Source: an uncultured Planctomycetaceae bacterium
Lineage (GTDB): Bacteria; Planctomycetota; Planctomycetia; Planctomycetales; Planctomycetaceae
DNA length: 9,371 nucleotides
Assembly: GCA_903921605.1 (NCBI GenBank)
Contig: CAIXQV010000136.1
Coordinates: forward strand, 1 to 9,371
Direction of reading: 5' to 3'
Both the position numbers and the translations under genes were made by a program. The notes under the pieces are model-generated. The model was not told the origin of the DNA and did no database searches. It saw nothing but the letters and a program-made list of their open reading frames with translations. Positions 7,401-9,371 of this stretch are shown in pieces; the stretch's first letter is position 1, and each line of letters begins with the position of its first letter.

Positions 7401-8897
7401 CGTAAGAAGGCTGAAGAAGAACGCATTGCCGCGGAGAAGGCAGAAGCCGAACGCCTGGCAGCCGAAGAGGCGGCTCGCAAGAAAGCTGAAGAAGAACGTA
7501 TCGCCGCGGAGAAGGCAGAAGCTGAACGCCTGGCAGCCGAAGAAGCGGCTCGCAAGAAAGCCGAAGAAGAACGCATCGCCGCTGAGAAAGCAGAAGCCGA
7601 ACGTCTGGCGGCGGAAGAGGCGGCTCGTAAGAAGGCCGAAGAAGAACGCATCGCCCGAGAGAAAGCAGAAGCCGAACTACGGGCTGCGGAAGAAGCGGCT
7701 CGAAAGGCTGAAGAAGACCGCATCGCGAAGCTAAGGGCGGAGGAAGATCGTCGCATTGCGGAAGAAGCCGCGCGAATCAAGGCCGAAGAGGAACGCATCG
7801 CCGCTGAGCGTGTCGCTGCGGCTGAACGAGCAAAGGCTGAAATCGAACTTGCCGAAAAGGCGATGGCTGAAAAATTCGCAGCGGCTCGTCGAGCACTCGA
7901 AGAGCAACAAGCGGCGGCTTTGGCTGCTGCCGAGAAAGCTCAACTGGAACGATTGGCTGCTGAAAAGCTGGCCGCAGAGAAACTCGCTGCAGAACGAGCG
8001 ATCGCGGATCGAGAACGCGCGGAACGAGACGCGGCCGAGAAACTTACTGCGGTTGAGCGGGCTCAGCAGGAAGTGGAAGCGGCTGCTCGTGAATTGACAG
8101 CGCGTATCGCGGCGGCTGAACGAGTCGCCAACGGGCTCGAACCGGAAATCAAGGTCACGGAAGCGTCAGAAGAGGATCAACTGCTGGCGGAGATCGAAGC
8201 CGAAGAAAAGGCGAAAGCCGCCGCGCGAGCACAAGCCGAAGAAGATCAGATTCTGGCCGAGCTGGAAGCAGAGGAAAAAGCCAAGGCGGAAACTCGTGCG
8301 TTGGAGAAATCCGCTGCGACGCCAGCACCAGCGACTTTGGTTCAGGTCGCAACTCCTGCTGACGCTGTCGATCAGATTAAGAAAAAACCAGAAGCTGCCG
8401 AGCCTTCAACGATCGACATTAAAGGCGGCGTTGAAGAGAAACCTGATTCCGCACCGCAGCCTCAAGCTGCTCAGCAAAACCAAAACTCATCGTCCAAAGC
8501 GGATAAAAAGGGTGGAAAGAAGAAAGGCTCGAAGGGCGACAACGCTCCGGAGACGCCAGCTAAAGTGCAGTCACCACCGCCGGCCGCTCAGAAGCCTGCA
8601 GCGCCACAGCCCACGGCCTCACAGCCTCAGCCCGTAAAGGCTGAAGTTTCAAAGTCTGAAGCGACAGTGCAACCGGCCACAAAGCCGCAGACGGTAAAAG
8701 CCGATGCTCCCGCGACAAAAGCTGAGCCGAAAGCAAAAGAGACTGTTGCCGAGAAGACTTCGAGCAAAGAGAAAAGCACCTCGCCCGAGTCGCCATCAAC
8801 TCCCGCAGCAAAGTCCTCCGCAGGCAAGCTGATTGTTGTCGGCGGAGTTATCGTGGCGGTCGTAGGCGCCGTCGTGTGGTTCGCGTTGTTTCAGTAG
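4452..8897 (+). CDS. Tail-anchored Hanks-type Ser/Thr kinase with pseudo-receiver and giant repeat helix
   Basis: The product (1481 aa) is predicted to phosphorylate Ser/Thr in the cytoplasm while anchored in a membrane by its C-terminus. Residues 1-70 are a helical leader ending RRQLLTPFQ...GLVLGRYKLL, typical of planctomycete kinases. The kinase domain (about 71-338) has Lys101 (VALK), Glu120, HRDLKLTN at 193-200, DFG at 213-215, Glu241 of the APE position, DxxxxG at 254-259 and Arg319, so it should be active. The glycine loop is degraded to ASGSFARV. Residues 371-492 resemble a receiver domain without its phosphorylation residues. A Pro/Ser/acidic linker (about 495-600) contains DSDIVIDDSDIEV at 529-541. 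Residues about 600-1226 are a charged Ala/Glu/Lys/Arg helix with 25-residue repeats, followed by two 23-residue repeats, a Lys/Pro/Ala linker, and a 21-residue membrane segment (1460-1480) with only one residue after it. ATG 4452 lacks a clear Shine-Dalgarno site. Kinase identity is secure; the targets are unknown. Confidence 0.93.
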   Translation: MPQIKSKEALKSFLLTSRLLSPADWNSAAGQISDSASVDAILQTLERRQLLTPFQSGRIQKGETEGLVLGRYKLLYRNASGSFARVFRAASTDDNSIVALKLLRERWVDDPRTVASFEREARICQKFIHPNIVSILDIGNEGRFHYFTMEFIEGGNLRDFMNIRKTLSPLEATRCIYQICQGLEYALKMGASHRDLKLTNVLMSSTGVAKLVDFGLAGAENATQAGTSDDVQRALEYSTLERGTNAPRNDPRSDIFFAGSIYYELLCGEGPWSRTIDREEKLQLNRYSNVRPLKQVLPGLPESIYRILKTMMELNPSSRYQSYVEVNKDLRALLTELGEPTGDTVNKNSASSGGAGSKSGSSSGGKSAKKSFNLMVVEPGRKREKKLKQYFEQYSFALNFVEEASVAFEKLKGKTPPDGLLFMADVDAAPVLELYSKVQAYARTLKVPCVAVFAAEEADAVKKQIYSTKFGATMFQPTSPRDLRQHFAEIAGFDCGPVAPAEPPKRKEAPTAKTGPASKSPKVPEPAADSDIVIDDSDIEVSSKPAAPLKPSADKPKSGSKESKSEKPSGPQSPPPESTPVSAGASSEATAAKAPAPQLNAAQKAAAIRAAQRAAEREAIEKAAAEKAAAERAIIEKAEREAREKAAREQAELDRIAAEKAAVEEAARKKVEEEERVAREKVEAARKAAEEAERKKAEEERIAREKAEAKRLAVEEAVRKKAEDERIAKEKAEAERLAAEEAARKKVEDERLAKEKAEAERIAAEEAARNKAEAERLAAEEAARKKVEEERLAKEKAEAERIAAEEAARKKAEEERIAAEKAEAERLAAEEAARKKAEEDRIAAEKAEAERLAAEEAALKKAEEERIAAEKAEAERLAAEEAARKQAEEERIAAEKAEAERLAAEEAARKKAEEERSAAEKAEAERLAAEEVARKKAEEERIAAEKAEAERLAAQEAARKKAEEERIAAEKAEAERLATEEAARKKAEEERIAAEKAEAERLAAEEAARKKAEEERIAAEKAEAERLAAEEAARKKAEEERIAAEKAEAERLAAEEAARKKAEEERIAREKAEAELRAAEEAARKAEEDRIAKLRAEEDRRIAEEAARIKAEEERIAAERVAAAERAKAEIELAEKAMAEKFAAARRALEEQQAAALAAAEKAQLERLAAEKLAAEKLAAERAIADRERAERDAAEKLTAVERAQQEVEAAARELTARIAAAERVANGLEPEIKVTEASEEDQLLAEIEAEEKAKAAARAQAEEDQILAELEAEEKAKAETRALEKSAATPAPATLVQVATPADAVDQIKKKPEAAEPSTIDIKGGVEEKPDSAPQPQAAQQNQNSSSKADKKGGKKKGSKGDNAPETPAKVQSPPPAAQKPAAPQPTASQPQPVKAEVSKSEATVQPATKPQTVKADAPATKAEPKAKETVAEKTSSKEKSTSPESPSTPAAKSSAGKLIVVGGVIVAVVGAVVWFALFQ
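6531..7700 (+). repeat. 75-bp tandem repeats coding a 25-residue charged helix unit
   Basis: Fifteen full 75-bp units and one 45-bp short unit (6756-6800) lie head to tail, with unit starts at 6531, 6606, 6681, 6756, 6801 and then every 75 bases to 7626. A related 26-residue unit precedes at 6453, and decayed units follow from 7701. Each unit opens with RKKAEEERIAAEK or a close variant. Protein copies are nearly identical while third codon positions vary, which points to constraint on the helix. Oppositely charged residues sit four apart many times per unit, and hydrophobics are mostly Ala with one Ile and one Leu 10 apart. This suggests a single alpha-helix or weak alanine coil more than a classic heptad coiled coil. 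Confidence 0.95.
8169..8306 (+). repeat. Two tandem 69-bp repeats coding a 23-residue acidic helix
   Basis: Residues 1240-1262 and 1263-1285 both open with EEDQ[L/I]LAE[I/L]EAEEKAKA. They sit after an NGLEPE helix break (1227-1232) and before the disordered Lys/Pro/Ala tail. Their length and motif differ from the 25-residue array, so they form a separate module, perhaps a short helical hairpin or binding segment. Role unknown. Confidence 0.85.
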
Positions 8898-8947
8898 CGT
8901 GCCCTGACGTTCAGTCAACTCTGGTGCGATGCCAGCTTCGTCGATCG

Positions 8948-8974
8948 CATCATTCTGTCCCCCGTCATTTTGTC
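8948..8974. repeat. Paired 12-mers in the kinase-ATPase spacer
   Basis: On the minus strand GACAAAATGACG (8974-8963) and GACAGAATGATG (8959-8948) form a direct repeat with two mismatches, separated by GGG. From memory, similar GACAAAATGA...GGGGGACAGAATGATG strings recur between genes in planctomycete genomes, so this may be one copy of a dispersed element. The rest of the 271-bp spacer (8898-9168) shows a weak GC-poor stem at 8923-8951 without a T-run, and no small gene or clear promoter. Confidence 0.5.
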
Positions 8975-9168
8975 ACAGCCCTCAGTCTCTCATCACGCCC
9001 GACAGGCGACCGTTGCCCGACATTCAAAAGCAAGTCTGGCTCGCACACGATTTCCCTCCTCGTTGACCAAGAAAAAAACACTGTCGTCGGTTATCGTTCA
9101 TCAACTATGAGGCGGCCAGTTGACAGCCTCGTCCATCCGAACAACTTGACCGGGTAGTTCTTACACAC

Positions 9169-9371
9169 ATGAGCCTTCCACGACACTCCACCGGAATCCC
9201 ACGACTCGACCAGGCCCTGGGCGGCGGAATCATCCCCGGCACTCTGACGGTCGTCATGGGAGCGACAGGAATCGGGAAGACTCAATTGGGAGTCAGCTAC
9301 GCTCATGCCGGGATCGCTCAGGAAGGTCAGTCCGGAATTCTGTTCGACCTGACTACTCGCGGCGATTCGCA
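9169..9371 (+). CDS. RecA/KaiC-like P-loop ATPase (3' truncated)
   Basis: An ATG at 9169 opens a frame running to the window end (67 codons shown). It begins [20 protein letters not shown], the substrate-loop pattern 'STGI..LD..LGGG..PG' typical of RadA/KaiC-type RecA-superfamily ATPases. It continues with a Walker A motif GATGIGKT at residues 31-38 and a strand [12 protein letters not shown] where KaiC-like proteins carry the segment after the first helix pair. ATP binding is well supported. The process (recombination, signalling, clock-like regulation or other) cannot be told without the rest. The gene is co-directional with the kinase, 271 bp downstream, so a shared transcript is possible but not indicated. 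No strong Shine-Dalgarno site precedes the ATG. Confidence 0.85.
   Translation, partial: MSLPRHSTGIPRLDQALGGGIIPGTLTVVMGATGIGKTQLGVSYAHAGIAQEGQSGILFDLTTRGDS

Noticed and set aside
6531..7700. CRISPR array or satellite DNA
   Set aside because: Units are contiguous, in frame, 75 bp long without unique spacers, and lie wholly inside one coding sequence.
7051..7734. 227-codon plus-strand frame of Lys/Arg/Pro repeats
   Set aside because: It is an out-of-frame reading of the kinase repeat array with no independent start signal or domain.
6284..7798. 504-codon minus-strand open frame rich in Arg, Ser and Ala
   Set aside because: It is the antisense shadow of the 75-bp repeats: low stop density follows from the repeated GAA/GCN/AAG codons, and the translation is a monotonous Ala/Ser/Arg string without a domain.
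8923..8951. Stem-loop after the kinase gene as an intrinsic terminator
   Set aside because: The stem is only six good pairs plus a G-U and a G-C, the loop is 13 bases, and no T-run follows.
9091..9306. 71-codon minus-strand frame over the ATPase start
   Set aside because: It is antisense to a gene with a clear Walker A motif and has no recognisable domain.

Overview
The window looks like a planctomycete chromosome segment, probably from the Planctomycetaceae and relatives. This is inferred from the gene types: the C-terminus of a DUF1501 protein, a lipid A gene pair using LpxI rather than LpxH, a large Hanks-type Ser/Thr kinase with the N-terminal leader typical of planctomycete kinases, and a RecA/KaiC-like ATPase. 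Weak or absent Shine-Dalgarno sites in front of some genes and repeat-like intergenic hairpins fit the same picture. No rRNA, tRNA, CRISPR array, transposase or integrase is visible.

Layout. Bases 1-117 (+) are the last 38 codons of a DUF1501 gene. It converges on a minus-strand cluster across a 162-bp gap that holds two adjacent hairpins. The minus-strand cluster, in transcription order, is lpxD (3590-2457), lpxI (2151-1288) and an unrecognised soluble protein of 292 residues (1158-280). LpxD N-acylates UDP-3-O-acyl-glucosamine, and LpxI hydrolyses the resulting UDP-2,3-diacylglucosamine to lipid X and UMP. Both act in the Raetz pathway, but they are not consecutive genes in the textbook lpxD-fabZ-lpxA-lpxB cluster. 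A sigma70-like promoter candidate lies just upstream of lpxD. For all three genes a Shine-Dalgarno match favours an ATG inside the longest open frame.

Bases 3678-4451 carry no convincing gene and separate the lipid A cluster from the divergent plus-strand gene that dominates the window, a 1481-residue kinase (4452-8897). Its order is: planctomycete-type N-terminal leader, complete catalytic kinase domain with a degenerate glycine loop, receiver-like domain lacking the phosphorylation residues, Pro/Ser/acidic linker, about 625 residues of highly charged Ala/Glu/Lys/Arg helix built largely on 25-residue repeats, a pair of 23-residue acidic repeats, a Lys/Pro/Ala-rich linker, and a single membrane segment at the extreme C-terminus. 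It reads as a tail-anchored cytoplasmic kinase held off the membrane by a very long helical arm. This is the most unusual object in the window.

After a 271-bp gap containing a short imperfect direct repeat, a RecA/KaiC-like P-loop ATPase gene starts at 9169 and runs off the end.
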